The notes under the pieces were generated by a model. The model was not told the origin of the DNA, did no database searches, and was given only the letters and a program-made list of their open reading frames with translations. DNA of 64,000 bases from Metabacillus crassostreae (GTDB taxonomy: Bacteria; Bacillota; Bacilli; Bacillales; Bacillaceae): contig NZ_JAFBDU010000008.1 in assembly GCF_016908395.1 (NCBI RefSeq), forward strand, positions 62,001-126,000, given 5' to 3'. Positions 1-9,921 of the stretch are shown one piece after another. The translations under genes and the position numbers were made by a program. The first letter of the stretch is position 1. Each line of letters starts with the position of its first letter.

Positions 1-594
1 GAAAATACGGTTTCTTATCGCACCCACACTGTTGTTTCTGGGGATAATATATGGAATTTAAGTGTGAAATATGGTATTCCACAAGCCGAGCTTTTAAGAG
101 TCAATAAATTAACAACATCTAGCAGGCTTTCAATCGGTCAAAAGCTCACTATTCCTGTTCATCAAATTGCTGTTCAGGAAACGGTTAGTGAGCGTCATGG
201 GGAATATTTAGATTGGTGGACAGAAGCACAATATGTATTCCCTATTGGTAAAACTGTCACGATTACAGATTTTCAAACAGGAAAAAGCTTTAAAATTAAG
301 CGAACAATTGGGGCAAACCATGCAGATTGTGAAACAGTTACAACTGCAGATACAACGATTGCAAAAGGCATTTGGGGTGGATTTAGTTGGTCTACTCGCG
401 CAGTACTCGTTGAAGTTGATGGACGAAAAATCGCGGCCAGTATGTCTTTTGCTCCACATGATGTTGATTATATTAGTAACAATGGATTGACCGGACATTT
501 TGATATTCATTTTAAAAATTCGACTCGCCACAAAGACGGGCAAATTGATTCCTCTCATCAAGATAAGGTGAAAATTGCAGCAGGTCTAAAGTAA
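1..594 (+). CDS. LysM-domain protein, 3' part (5' end outside window)
   Basis: The reading frame is open from base 1, so the start lies upstream and the ATG at 64 is internal. The first residues form a LysM peptidoglycan-binding motif (THTVVSGDNIWNLSVKYGI, then NKL and a closing IGQKLTIP). About 130 residues follow with no family I can name; they contain regularly spaced aromatics, HADCETV, and a tail reading HFDIHFKNSTRH. LysM implies binding to the cell wall or spore cortex. The C-terminal part could be a small wall-acting domain, but I see no confirmed catalytic motif. A hairpin terminator follows 17 bases after the stop. Confidence 0.8.
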   Translation, partial: ENTVSYRTHTVVSGDNIWNLSVKYGIPQAELLRVNKLTTSSRLSIGQKLTIPVHQIAVQETVSERHGEYLDWWTEAQYVFPIGKTVTITDFQTGKSFKIKRTIGANHADCETVTTADTTIAKGIWGGFSWSTRAVLVEVDGRKIAASMSFAPHDVDYISNNGLTGHFDIHFKNSTRHKDGQIDSSHQDKVKIAAGLK

Positions 595-610
595 TTTATC
601 TAATAAGAAA

Positions 611-636
611 AGAGGCACAACTAAGTGCCTCTTTTT
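611..636. terminator. Bidirectional intrinsic terminator
   Basis: The stem AGAGGCAC/GTGCCTCT with loop AACTAA is followed by TTTTT on the plus strand and by TTTTCTT on the minus strand. It sits between the LysM gene and the convergent YjcZ-type gene and could serve both. Confidence 0.75.
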
Positions 637-642
637 CATTTA

Positions 643-786
643 TTAATATCCGTATCCATAGCCGTAACCCGGTGTACCTACTCCGTATCCTCCAGTAGTA
701 TATCCACCAGCTCCAACTACGATTAACAAAATAAATAGTACAACAAGTAATGTGAATCCACCTGTATAACCAACTGCACCACTCAT
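643..786 (-). CDS. YjcZ-family small sporulation protein (47 aa)
   Basis: This tiny ORF encodes a hydrophobic core (FTLLVVLFILLIVVGAGGY) flanked by Gly/Tyr-rich sequence ending in YGYGYGY. That layout is typical of the YjcZ family of small membrane-associated sporulation proteins in Bacillaceae. The ATG is preceded by a strong GGAGGTG ribosome binding site. A second member lies at 52680 with the same core but a different Gly-rich end. The molecular role of these proteins is poorly known, and assignment to sporulation is by family. Confidence 0.8.
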   Translation of the reverse strand: MSGAVGYTGGFTLLVVLFILLIVVGAGGYTTGGYGVGTPGYGYGYGY

Positions 787-949
787 TAATTCTTCACCTC
801 CAAGATGATCTACATTGATACTTTATGTAGTTCACCTAGAAAGTGATCTAGACGTTTGCCTAATCCTTTCTATTACTCAATTTTCAGAGACAATGCATCA
901 AAGAGAGATGTCACACATATCAACGAAATTTAACATCGTAATCTTATGT

Positions 950-2983
950 TTAGACTTTAAATTTATTGATTGTTTGCTCTAATTCAGCAACTGTACTTGA
1001 AAGTGCTGATGCCAAATTACCTAGTTCGTCTGCAGCTGCTGATTGTTCCTCTGTTGTAGCCGTCACTTCCTCTGTTGTCGCTGAAGAATCCTCTGCAACA
1101 TCAACCATTTCACTTATCGCACTTTCCACTTTATCTTTATTAAGATTAATTTTGCTTATTGATGCTTCAACATGATTAATTTCGTCTATTATCGAGTTTG
1201 TGCCTTCTAAAATATTTTCAAAAGCTTCTTGAGTATTATTAATAGAAGATGTTTGCTTTTTAAAGAGAGTAATCGTTGTTTTAACTAGCTCTACAGATTT
1301 TTTTGTTTGATTTAAAATGCTTGCGATAACTGTTTCAATTCTTAATGAAGACGTTTTAGTTTGATCAGCTAATTTACGAATTTCATCTGCAACAACAGCA
1401 AATCCTCGTCCTGCTGCTCCAGCTCTTGCAGCTTCAATGCTTGCATTTAATGAAAGTAAATTTGTTTCTTCACTTACATTTTTAATCATTTCAACTATTT
1501 CTTTTATTTGTGAAATCTCATTGTTTAACGCATCCATTGTAGAATCAACTTGACTAATGTTTGTGCCCATCTCTTTATTTTTCTCTGTGAGCTCTTTAAT
1601 TGTTTCTATTGATTGACTACTTACTTTTTTCGTTGTTTCCGTAAACTCCGATACTTTGTTCATGTTATTGGAAACTTCATTAATCTCACTCGAAAGCTCT
1701 TTCATTTCACGATTCGTTCTTTCTGAATAATCAACCTGACTAACAGCGCCTTTTGCCACATCTTCTATAGCAGATGCAATTTGCTCTGAAGCTGATGCTG
1801 ATTCAGAAGCAATACGTTTCAAATCATTTGCTCTATTAACAGCATAAGCAGAAACTCGTTTATTTTCATCGATCATTGCTCTAATATTATCGATCATTGT
1901 ATTAAAGCTAGTACCAAGCTGTCCAACTTCATTTTTATATAAATAATCTGCTCGATGAGTTAAATCACCTTCTTCAGCATGCTTCATAATTCCAACTAGC
2001 TCATGTATTGGCTTAATCATACTTTTCGCCAGGAAAATACTAGCTACAAGTGCCAAGACAACAAATGCCAAAATAATGATATAAACAAGATAAATAACAT
2101 TTTGTATTTCTTTAAAAAGATAAGATTTTGATGTAGAAACGGCTACTTGCCAACCATTTTCACTTTCATTTATAGAAGTAAGATGATCTTGACTATCTTT
2201 TGCTGCGTCATATTTTGTTCCAATCAGTTTTTCTTGATTACTAGAAACAATCGTTCCATCATCACTTATAACCGATATTTCTCTACCAGAATGATCTTTA
2301 CCATCTTTAAAAACCTTTTCAAAAATTGCCCGATCTGCAACAAGTATTAATGTTCCATTTTTCTCAATATCTCGGTACAAATAAATAAGTTCATTGTTTC
2401 CATTGAAGCCAGTAACCCATTGAGCAGATCGTGTTACTCCATCACCTTTTTTAGCAAGAACATCAGATATAAAGCTATCTATTCCAAGTGATTTCACATA
2501 GCTTTTTTCTCCAAAAATCTCATTGTCTTTATTGACAAAAAATAGCGCTTTAACATGCTCATTCGTGAAAGAAATTCCAGACAAATACTCTGTGGCTGTT
2601 CGTTGTATATTGAAAGCTTCATATTGTGTTAAACCATCATCACTTTTTAATTGTTCGATTAAATCAAGATTAGTAAAAGGGACGAGAGATAGATTATCAA
2701 TTTCTGCTAATTTGTAATTAACATTTTGCGTCACCTGTGTTCCAATTTCATCATTCATTGTTGAAACTTTACTCTCAATCGTATTTTTAGATACAAAATA
2801 GACAACATTACCAATAATGACACTAGGAATAATTGTGAATAATAGCAGAAATATAATGATTCTTGATCTTAATGTCATGCCTTTAATGCTAGGAGGAAGT
2901 TTCAACATCATCTTTCTATCTTTTTGTTGTTTAGGCTTCCTTTTACCTTTTTCTCTTTTTATGAATTTAGATTTGATCCTCAT
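950..2983 (-). CDS. Methyl-accepting chemotaxis protein with extracellular Cache-type sensor
   Basis: This 677-residue chemoreceptor has a basic cytoplasmic N-terminus (about 1-40), a first membrane segment (about 42-65), an extracellular ligand domain of about 225 residues, a second membrane segment (about 293-318), a HAMP domain (about 319-372) and a cytoplasmic signalling coiled coil. The kinase-contact hairpin tip is recognisable at [20 protein letters not shown] and [14 protein letters not shown]. The size and layout of the sensor fit a double-Cache domain, which usually binds amino acids or other small ligands; the ligand cannot be read from sequence. The protein should act in polar CheA/CheW arrays. 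The ATG follows a GGGGG-rich ribosome binding site. The gene appears monocistronic, and the window holds two more MCPs with different sensors. Confidence 0.93.
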   Translation of the reverse strand: MRIKSKFIKREKGKRKPKQQKDRKMMLKLPPSIKGMTLRSRIIIFLLLFTIIPSVIIGNVVYFVSKNTIESKVSTMNDEIGTQVTQNVNYKLAEIDNLSLVPFTNLDLIEQLKSDDGLTQYEAFNIQRTATEYLSGISFTNEHVKALFFVNKDNEIFGEKSYVKSLGIDSFISDVLAKKGDGVTRSAQWVTGFNGNNELIYLYRDIEKNGTLILVADRAIFEKVFKDGKDHSGREISVISDDGTIVSSNQEKLIGTKYDAAKDSQDHLTSINESENGWQVAVSTSKSYLFKEIQNVIYLVYIIILAFVVLALVASIFLAKSMIKPIHELVGIMKHAEEGDLTHRADYLYKNEVGQLGTSFNTMIDNIRAMIDENKRVSAYAVNRANDLKRIASESASASEQIASAIEDVAKGAVSQVDYSERTNREMKELSSEINEVSNNMNKVSEFTETTKKVSSQSIETIKELTEKNKEMGTNISQVDSTMDALNNEISQIKEIVEMIKNVSEETNLLSLNASIEAARAGAAGRGFAVVADEIRKLADQTKTSSLRIETVIASILNQTKKSVELVKTTITLFKKQTSSINNTQEAFENILEGTNSIIDEINHVEASISKINLNKDKVESAISEMVDVAEDSSATTEEVTATTEEQSAAADELGNLASALSSTVAELEQTINKFKV

Positions 2984-3226
2984 AACTCATCCCCCACATA
3001 TGTAATCAATGATCCATAATTCTTTGAAAATGCCCTTTTAACACTCTTTAAAAAAGTACGTTTGTTTCAAAAATAAGTAATATTGTATTAATTTAGTAGT
3101 GTATTCGTTTTCATTATACTATAATCAGACTATTTATTCTCCAATTTTTTTAAAAATCTAAATTACACATAGATATAATTACCTATAAAAAGATACTGTC
3201 TATTGAAACTATTACTTTAATATAAA

Positions 3227-3264
3227 AAACTGACCATTGATTCTTAATGATCAATGGTCAGTTT
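3227..3264 (-). terminator. Intrinsic terminator of the RND gene
   Basis: A 14-bp stem (AACTGACCATTGAT and its complement) with a short loop is followed on the minus strand by a T-run. It lies 12 bases past the RND stop codon. Confidence 0.8.
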
Positions 3265-3275
3265 CATCTGAAGTA

Positions 3276-6200
3276 TTATACTGCTATTGTATCGTCTTGC
3301 TTCTCTATTTGTTGTCTTTGTTTTTTAGCTGTTCTAAAATGCAGTAATTCATATACAACAGGAATCACGACTAGGGTTAACAATGTGGCTACACTTAATC
3401 CACCAATAACAACTACTGCTAAACTAGCAGATACTAAATTACCAGTTTCTGCTTCTTTAAATAACAGTGGAAGCATTGCTGAAATTGTGGCAACGGCCGT
3501 CATAATAATTGGACGCATTCTTATTGATGCAGCTTCAACTACTGCCTCTCTGATAATCATTGTTTTTTCGTTTTGTTTTACTCGATCTAGTAGAACAATT
3601 GCATTTGTTACAACAATACCGATTAACATAAGAGCACCAAGCAATGCTGTGATGTCAACAGAAATGCCACTTATCAGTATTCCTAATATGGCGCCAATTG
3701 CTGCTAGTGGTAAAGAAAATAAGATCGCAATAGGTGCACGAATAGTTTTGAAGGTAATAACCATGATTAAAAAGACAATTCCAATTGATGCAAGCATAGT
3801 CATAAACAAGTCATTAAAATCACTTTGTTGATCAGCACTTGCTCCACCAACTAAAACATCAATATTATCAGGAACCTTTATTCCCTTAACCTCTTGATCA
3901 CCAAAGATTTTCTTGTTCACTTCTGCTGAAATGGCAGACAGGTTTTCTGGTTCAACATTAGCTGTAATTCTGACATATTGCTCTCCATCTTTATGGAATG
4001 TACTAGTAGGCTCTTCTACTTGCTGCAGTTTTGCAACATCTGAAATTGACGATAACCCATTAGCAGTCATGATCGGAACCTCTGAAAGATCTTGCTTCGT
4101 TTCTGGGTTATAAATCGGCTCAAGCATCACCATTGTTTGTTGATCGTTCATTTCTATTAAACCCAATGGAGTCTTATTAAGCATAACTGAAGCCTGCTGG
4201 GCGATTTGATCCGCTTTAGCCATACTTGGATCAACAACAAATGAATAAACTGTTTTGGTTTCTTCTTGATTTGATGTAACTTCTTCCACTCCATCTACAT
4301 CTTTGATTTCTGCTGTTATTGTTTCAGATACGTTTGTTAATTGTTCAATATCCTCGCCGATAACATCGATCGTGATTGATGTTCCACCACCACTCATCAT
4401 CGTTGCTTCTGTCGCTTCTAATGTCGCATCTTTATATTCAGCTTTTTGAGAGTGAATTTTATCAACAAATCCTCCCATTTCCGCATCCTTTTTCAAAATA
4501 GCCATAATCATTGTTTTCGTAGGACTTTCCACAGAGCCAAATTTAGCTCCATCCTCTGTATTCCCTAACTGTACATAAACATGATCAAGCTCTTTTTGTT
4601 TAAGAATATAATCCTCTAATTTTAATGACTCCTCCTTAACCTTTTCAATAGGTGTTTCATTTGAATATTCTAATGAAACAAGTACATAATCTGCTTTTGC
4701 TTTATCCACAGATCCTTTAGGCAGAACCACATATGCTCCAATTGATCCAGCAAATAAGAAGAAGGATGTTAAAAGAACAACCCATTTGTGATTCAAAGAC
4801 CAAGTTAGGAAATTTGAGAATCCTTTTGATGGTTTGTGTTCTTTTATTTTTGCATTTTTCAGTAACCCAGCACTCATAATTGGAACGATGGTAATCGCAA
4901 CAATTAACGACGCTAAAAGGGAATACGTTATAGTCAATGCAAAAGGCAGAAGGAAATCTTGTAAGCTTCCTTGAATTAAGCCCATCGGCAAAAATACAGC
5001 GACAGTCGTTAAAGTTGAGGATGTAATCGCCATACCAACCTCTTTTGTTGCATCAATAACCATTTTTATTGAAAATTTCTCCGTTTGGGCTCTTCTAAAA
5101 ATATTTTCAATTACAACAATACTGTCATCTACAAGTCGCCCCACTGCAACGGCAACTCCACCAAGTGTTAAAACATTTAAGGTTACTCCTGATTGAGCAA
5201 GCAGGAATAAAGTAAATCCTAGTGATAATGGTATTGAAATAATCGTAATTAATGTTGAACGAAGATTTCGTAGAAAGATCATAATAACAATTGTTGCAAA
5301 TAAAGCACCAAGTAAAACTTCCTTAATCATACTGTGTACAGATGATTCAACCATATCTGCTGTAGCTAATATTACTGTTGCTTCTAAATCATCATATTTC
5401 TCATTTATTTCTTTTGAAGCTATTTTTACTTCTTTACTAATTGTGACAGCATTTGAACTGCTATCTTTTGTGATCACAAAGATCAATCCATCTTTACCAT
5501 TTAATCTAGTTAAATTACTTTCTTGTTTTTGGATGTTGATTTCTGCTATATCTTTAAGCGCAACTTTCGGAATAACTTCAGTTTCTTTAAGTTTCTCAAG
5601 TGTTGTGATATCACCAACTACTTTAATATTTGAGGCTTTGCCATCGATATCCTTTACTCCAACAGCAGTGGCATTTGTTTGTCCTTGAAGCAACGACATA
5701 ATATGTTCAACAGAGGTTTGTTTTTCTGCCATTTTCTCCTCATTTAACTTAACCGAAACATATGAAGGGATAACACCATTTGTTTGTATATCAGAAACAC
5801 CGTCGATGTTTTTAAAATAAGGAACAATTTCGTTTTCTGCATATTGTATTGTATTAGGATTAATTCCTTTATCAAATGTAAGAGCAACATACGAAACAGG
5901 AATCATCGATGTATTTAACTGAACAATATTCGGTTTCATCACATTTGTTGGAAGAGGTACGGTTCCTAGTGCTTCTTCAATTTCACGTTTTGCTTCTTTT
6001 TTTCCAACACCTGATTCAAAGTGAATATCAACCGATGAATATCCATCACCTGTTGTTGAGAAAACATTCGTTATCCCACTTATTGAATCAACTGCTTTTT
6101 CAATCGGAGTTGTTACTTGCTTCTCCATCGATTTTGCATCCATTCCCTCTCCCATTGTGACAACAGAGATAAATGGTTGATCTGCAGACGGAAGAAATTC

Positions 6201-6305
6201 CATCGGTAGCCTGAAATAACTCAAAACCCCCATTACTAATATAATCATTGACATTAAAATGACTGCAGCCTTATTTTTAAAAGACCATTTTGTAATCCAC
6301 GACAT
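3276..6305 (-). CDS. RND-family efflux transporter permease (AcrB/SwrC-like)
   Basis: The 1009-residue protein has the duplicated RND layout: a membrane helix near the N-terminus (about 12-30), a large outer loop, helices 2-6 around 330-480, helix 7 near 505-525, a second large loop, and a final helical bundle around 840-990. The central helices carry GGVAVAVGRLVDDSIVVIEN, containing the charged proton-relay motif of the superfamily. Gram-positive relatives such as SwrC of B. subtilis export surfactin-like amphiphiles and other hydrophobic compounds without an outer-membrane partner. No membrane-fusion protein or regulator is adjacent. The start follows AAGGAGAAAAGAAG. The substrate is unknown. 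Confidence 0.92.
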   Translation of the reverse strand: MSWITKWSFKNKAAVILMSMIILVMGVLSYFRLPMEFLPSADQPFISVVTMGEGMDAKSMEKQVTTPIEKAVDSISGITNVFSTTGDGYSSVDIHFESGVGKKEAKREIEEALGTVPLPTNVMKPNIVQLNTSMIPVSYVALTFDKGINPNTIQYAENEIVPYFKNIDGVSDIQTNGVIPSYVSVKLNEEKMAEKQTSVEHIMSLLQGQTNATAVGVKDIDGKASNIKVVGDITTLEKLKETEVIPKVALKDIAEINIQKQESNLTRLNGKDGLIFVITKDSSSNAVTISKEVKIASKEINEKYDDLEATVILATADMVESSVHSMIKEVLLGALFATIVIMIFLRNLRSTLITIISIPLSLGFTLFLLAQSGVTLNVLTLGGVAVAVGRLVDDSIVVIENIFRRAQTEKFSIKMVIDATKEVGMAITSSTLTTVAVFLPMGLIQGSLQDFLLPFALTITYSLLASLIVAITIVPIMSAGLLKNAKIKEHKPSKGFSNFLTWSLNHKWVVLLTSFFLFAGSIGAYVVLPKGSVDKAKADYVLVSLEYSNETPIEKVKEESLKLEDYILKQKELDHVYVQLGNTEDGAKFGSVESPTKTMIMAILKKDAEMGGFVDKIHSQKAEYKDATLEATEATMMSGGGTSITIDVIGEDIEQLTNVSETITAEIKDVDGVEEVTSNQEETKTVYSFVVDPSMAKADQIAQQASVMLNKTPLGLIEMNDQQTMVMLEPIYNPETKQDLSEVPIMTANGLSSISDVAKLQQVEEPTSTFHKDGEQYVRITANVEPENLSAISAEVNKKIFGDQEVKGIKVPDNIDVLVGGASADQQSDFNDLFMTMLASIGIVFLIMVITFKTIRAPIAILFSLPLAAIGAILGILISGISVDITALLGALMLIGIVVTNAIVLLDRVKQNEKTMIIREAVVEAASIRMRPIIMTAVATISAMLPLLFKEAETGNLVSASLAVVVIGGLSVATLLTLVVIPVVYELLHFRTAKKQRQQIEKQDDTIAV

Positions 6306-6576
6306 CTTCTTTTCTCCTTCCGACTTCTCGTTATAGTTGATGAACTTACCTTTTTTAACTCCTCCTTTATTACAGGAAAAAGTTTCTATATTTAGTTAGT
6401 TACTACAGTCATAATATTAAACATTAACTGATCACTCGTTAAATGACTTGAGGTGTAAACTTCTCTAAGGCTTAAGACGTATTTGGTGAATTTTGGATAG
6501 TTTGGAATTACAATTTTATTTGGAAACAGTAGATAGGTGAGGGGGAAAGACTATAAGAAAAGGACATAAGAAGTAA

Positions 6577-6907
6577 GAGGCTGGGACGTAAGTAATTAAG
6601 CTAATTCTTCTTTAATCAGTTAAGCTTAGAAAACAAGTTCGTTCCATTGCGCTGCAGACACTCGCTTTCCACGGGGAGGAAGCTGAGCCTCCTCGGCGCA
6701 AACGCCTGTGGGGTCTCAGCCTTTCCTCTACGTCCCGTAGGAGTCGAATGTCTTCCGCTCCATTACACTAAGTTCTTAAAAATAGTTTCCAAGATCAAAA
6801 TTTCTATAGAAGACATCAAATAAAAAACCGAACTATCAGGCAATAGATAAATATCACCTAATAATTCGGGTTTATCATTATCAATTACTTTGTTATGTCC
6901 GAGTCTC
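6577..6907. repeat. Composite mobile repeat, copy A (about 330 bp)
   Basis: The element begins GAGGCTGGGACGTAA and ends TTATGTCCGAGTCTC, a terminal inverted repeat with a few mismatches. Inside lie a GC-rich structured block (CCACGGGGAGGAAGC, CCTCCTCGGC, GCCTGTGGGGTCTCAGC, CGTAGGAGTCG) and a second hairpin built on CCGAACTATCAGG and CCTAATAATTCGGG. The same two blocks in the same arrangement recur inverted at 42649-42985. The GC-rich block alone recurs near 8000 and 30334. It encodes nothing and looks like a non-autonomous element. Confidence 0.75.
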
Positions 6908-7151
6908 CTTCAAAAAAAGGCTTATCTATTCCCTATTTTATGGCTGGATCTTTTCTCAAGGCTGTTAAGATTGTTGCTTTCTAACCATATTAATAGACTG
7001 TTGATATAATACGGTTTCGGGAGGCGTTCAGCTATGTGGTTAGACATCTATGAAGAGTTCAAAGAACTTGAACCTATTAAATAAAACAACGGTTCTATCA
7101 TTGCGAGCAATATAAAAAGAACCACCCAAAGATGGTCCTAACGAAATAAAT
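6908..7151. other. Intergenic remnant, no supported gene
   Basis: Only a 16-codon plus-strand ORF is present (MWLDIYEEFKELEPIK, beginning at 7034), preceded by GGGAGGCG. It has no recognisable family. I see no RNA gene or clear regulatory element here. Confidence 0.3.
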
Positions 7152-7366
7152 TTAACGTGTATCAACTTTCTTTGAATTTAATGATATTAAAGCCAATATT
7201 ACGGTCTTAAAGAGAAAGAAGATTGTTCCAAAGAAACCCATAATTGCAAATGAAGTTCCTCAATCCATTTCTTAGGTGCTGCAAAATAAATACCTATTTG
7301 CTAGGATATTATACAAATGACTAATAAAATGATTGAAACTGACAAAAGTTTGAATTTTTTAATCAT
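7152..7366 (-). pseudogene. Decayed small membrane protein gene
   Basis: Reading on the minus strand from the ATG at 7366 gives a hydrophobic start (MIKKFKLLSVSIILLVICII) that meets a stop after 21 codons. Shifting frame gives GIYFAAPKKWIEELH, and shifting again gives another hydrophobic stretch (SFAIMGFFGTIFFLFKTVIL) ending SLNSKKVDTR. The pieces join into one plausible protein of about 70 residues with two membrane helices, broken by two frame changes. The family is not recognised, and chance hydrophobic frames in AT-rich DNA remain possible. Confidence 0.35.
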
Positions 7367-7528
7367 ATTTATTTCCCATTAATCTATTTAATTATCTAAA
7401 TTATATTGTATATAAAGATCAATTCCATTATATATTATTTTTAGAAATAAAGACCTCTCCGTTAAACAAGTGTAATGGTAGGTTTTCATTAACCCATAAA
7501 AGATTAATTACTTAGAAACAAAGTATGC

Positions 7529-7924
7529 CTAAGATTTCCGTCCAATTTTAAAGCCGTTATCAATGGTATCAAAACCGATCTTCGGATAGTATTCCATTGC
7601 TTCTTCTGATGCTAGTAGGATTAATGATACTTTCTCACCTAATTCTTCTTTTAATAAAGCCACAAGCTTCTTACCAATCCCTTTACCTTGATAATCTTTA
7701 CTAATGGCTAAGTCTGATAAATAACAGCAATAATGATAATCAGTAATAGCTCTAGCTACGCCAATTACTTTACCTTCTTCTCTAGCTGTAATGATAATAT
7801 CAGCATGCTCGATCATTTTTTGTAATCTTGGTAAATCTTCCACAGGTCGTTTGATGCCAGATAATTTAAAAACCTCAGCTAGCTCATCAGCATTTATCAC
7901 ATCATTAACTTTGTATGTAATCAT
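7529..7924 (-). CDS. GNAT-family N-acetyltransferase (131 aa)
   Basis: A compact single-domain GNAT enzyme. The acetyl-CoA pyrophosphate-binding loop is visible as DYQGKGIGKKL at about residues 86-96, preceded by the beta-4 strand CYLSDLAI and followed by EEAMEYYPKIGFD, the usual C-terminal Y-x-K-x-GF strand. Such proteins transfer acetyl groups from acetyl-CoA to small amines, antibiotics or protein termini; the acceptor cannot be deduced. The length is short but complete for the fold. It is flanked by repeat DNA on both sides and appears monocistronic. Confidence 0.85.
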   Translation of the reverse strand: MITYKVNDVINADELAEVFKLSGIKRPVEDLPRLQKMIEHADIIITAREEGKVIGVARAITDYHYCCYLSDLAISKDYQGKGIGKKLVALLKEELGEKVSLILLASEEAMEYYPKIGFDTIDNGFKIGRKS

Positions 7925-7999
7925 AGTTTTTTTCTCCTATTCGATTTAAATTGTTAATATTTTCTATATATTTTTAATAATTGGTTCTGTTTAAACTTT

Positions 8000-8133
8000 G
8001 TTGTTGATTTCCGTTACAGGCATTCGCTTTCCGCGGGCGGTCCGGGAGCCTCCTCGGCGAAAGCGCCTGTGGGGTCTCCCTTTGACACGCTTCTCCCGCA
8101 GGAGTCTCATGCCTTTCACTCCAATCAACAATG
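8000..8133. repeat. GC-rich structured repeat, copy C
   Basis: This element is bounded by TTGTTGATT and AATCAACAA, an inverted repeat. It contains CGCTTTCCGCGGGCGG, CCTCCTCGGCG, GCGCCTGTGGGGTCTC and CCCGCAGGAGTC, the conserved blocks shared with copies at 6577, 30334 and 42649. It lacks the second hairpin and outer termini seen in copies A and B. Confidence 0.7.
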
Positions 8134-8180
8134 TGCTAAAAATCAACATTAACCTTTAACATAGCCTAATAATAAAAAAA

Positions 8181-8226
8181 GCCAGCACTTTAGTAAAGAT
8201 AATTTATCATTTACTATCGTGCTGAC
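8181..8226 (-). terminator. Intrinsic terminator of the PfpI-like gene
   Basis: A long stem pairs GTCAGCAC with GTGCTGGC and, inside it, AGTAAATGATA with TATCTTTACT. On the minus strand it is followed by seven T residues. It lies just past the stop codon of the gene at 8232. Confidence 0.8.
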
Positions 8227-8231
8227 TGAAA

Positions 8232-8756
8232 TTAATTTTCTTCAAGAACTCGTATAAACTCTCTCATATAATCAGGAAGATCTGGTGGACGTCTACTTGA
8301 TATTAGATGACCGTCAACAACAACAGCTTCATCTAACCATGTTGCTCCTGCATTTTCCATATCATCCTTAATACCTGGTGTACTTGTCACTGTTTTACCT
8401 TCTAGAATTTTGGCAGAAATCAGTACCCAGCCTGCATGACATATTTGTCCGATTGGCTTTTTGTTTTCTTCCATATATTGAACAATATCAATTACTTCTT
8501 TAAAACGACGAAGTTTATCTGGAGCCCATCCTCCTGGAACTAATAAAGCATCATAATCACTTGCTTTCACATCTTGAAAAGCAAAATCTGAAGTAGCAGG
8601 TACTCCATACTTCCCTTTATATGTAAATGATGCATCTTCTCCTACTAAATCAACAGTTGCCCCTTCTTCACGCAATCTGTGAATGGGATACCAAAGCTCT
8701 AAATCCTCAAAATCTTCATGAACAAAGCTTAATACCTTTTTTCCTAATAATCTCAT
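8232..8756 (-). CDS. DJ-1/PfpI-family glutamine amidotransferase-like protein
   Basis: The 174-residue protein has the class I glutamine-amidotransferase-like fold of the DJ-1/PfpI family. The N-terminal strand KKVLSFVHEDFEDLELWYP carries the conserved acidic residue of the active site. The nucleophile elbow reads IGQICHAGWVL around residue 100, with Cys followed by His. The sequence DALLVPGGWAPDKLR matches the family substrate loop. Relatives include general stress proteins (YfkM, YraA) and proteins reported as intracellular peptidases or protein deglycases; which activity applies here is not decidable. It is monocistronic, with its own terminator downstream. Confidence 0.85.
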   Translation of the reverse strand: MRLLGKKVLSFVHEDFEDLELWYPIHRLREEGATVDLVGEDASFTYKGKYGVPATSDFAFQDVKASDYDALLVPGGWAPDKLRRFKEVIDIVQYMEENKKPIGQICHAGWVLISAKILEGKTVTSTPGIKDDMENAGATWLDEAVVVDGHLISSRRPPDLPDYMREFIRVLEEN

Positions 8757-8878
8757 GTTTTCAGCCTCCTATCTTATTAACACTATCTAATTTTGCTTTA
8801 GAATACAAACGATGTACCTATTAGGATATCAACAATAATTGAAGATATTTTTCAACAAAAATAATGGATGCCAGCTTA

Positions 8879-9823
8879 TTAGTCTTCTAAATCAACTAAT
8901 AATCTTGCTGTATGCTGATCTGTAATCAACACATTGGCATACTTGCCTTTTAACGCTCCATAGATTGCATCAAACTTTTTAGGTCCACCAGCAACTAAAA
9001 TTGATTTTTCTTTTTTTGCTAATTCATGAAGCTCAATTCCGATTGTTCGACTATTCAAGCTCTCAACACATACTTCACCATTTTTATCAAAAAACCTTGA
9101 GCATATCTCTCCAACAGCCTTTGACTGTATAAGATGTTGATCTTCGCTTGAAAGGTACTCTGCTTGCAATAAAACAGAGTCAACAACAGGAGTTCCTACA
9201 CTAAAGATCGCAATATTCGCTTTTTTACCTAAATCAAGTATTTTATGAATATGTCGGTCTGCTTCAATTGCTTGCTTTACAACGATATGATCAACAATGG
9301 CTGGTAGTGGTAACATAAATGTTTGGGTATTAAATGCTTCACCAAAAAGATGGATTATTTCAGAAGCATATGTTTTTGATTCTGAATGACTAACTCCTCC
9401 ATTAAGCTGTACAATAGTTGTTTGACTTAAAGGCTTTGGTTGAAGTCTTTTTGCGATCTCATGAACAGTTGTTCCCCATGAAGTTGCAATGATATCTGAA
9501 TCTTGTACAATTCTGTTCACATAATTTGCCGCAACTTCTCCAAGGTGACGTTTTATTAATGTGTTGTCATACTCTGAAACAGATGCAACGATAACCTCTT
9601 TAAGATCAAATTTATTCTTTAACCTGTCTGTTAATAATTCTCCGGCTTCCACAGGGTTATGAATGGTAATTTCAACAATGCCTGAATCCTTCGCAACCTT
9701 TAATAATCTTGAAACAGTTGGTCTTGATACATCTAGTTTTTTTGCGATTTCCTGCTGACTGTAATCTAATTGATAATAAAGCTTAGCAGCTTCAATGATT
9801 TTATTTAATTTTTCTCTTTCCAT
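8879..9823 (-). CDS. deoR: SorC-family transcriptional regulator, DeoR-like
   Basis: The 314-residue protein has an N-terminal helix-turn-helix (YSQQEIAKKLDVSRPTVSRL, about residues 20-39) followed by a sugar-phosphate-binding SorC domain with ATSWGTT, VQLNGGVSH, ICSRFFDKNG and SILVAGGPKK motifs. From memory it resembles B. subtilis DeoR along its whole length, including VQLxGGxSH, KQANIALF-like and KYANVLITDQHTARLL segments. DeoR represses deoxyribonucleoside catabolism and is released by deoxyribose-5-phosphate. The usual partner genes (dra, nupC, pdp) are absent here. The neighbour upstream in the same orientation is transketolase, so it may instead control sugar-phosphate genes. A tkt terminator separates the two. 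Confidence 0.8.
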   Translation of the reverse strand: MEREKLNKIIEAAKLYYQLDYSQQEIAKKLDVSRPTVSRLLKVAKDSGIVEITIHNPVEAGELLTDRLKNKFDLKEVIVASVSEYDNTLIKRHLGEVAANYVNRIVQDSDIIATSWGTTVHEIAKRLQPKPLSQTTIVQLNGGVSHSESKTYASEIIHLFGEAFNTQTFMLPLPAIVDHIVVKQAIEADRHIHKILDLGKKANIAIFSVGTPVVDSVLLQAEYLSSEDQHLIQSKAVGEICSRFFDKNGEVCVESLNSRTIGIELHELAKKEKSILVAGGPKKFDAIYGALKGKYANVLITDQHTARLLVDLED

Positions 9824-9921
9824 TACGCAGCACCTATTTTTATTAGTATTAACACATAGTTAATTGCTTGTTACATATATTTCCTTAGTTATCCTCTCAA
9901 ACTGCAATCAATTAAAAGAGA

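Noticed and set aside
3276-6305. Assignment as SwrC
   Set aside because: The RND fold is clear but the N-terminal sequence does not closely follow B. subtilis SwrC as I recall it, so no symbol was given.
8181-8226. Small regulatory RNA at the stable hairpin
   Set aside because: The hairpin plus T-run is fully explained as the terminator of the PfpI-like gene, and no independent promoter is apparent.
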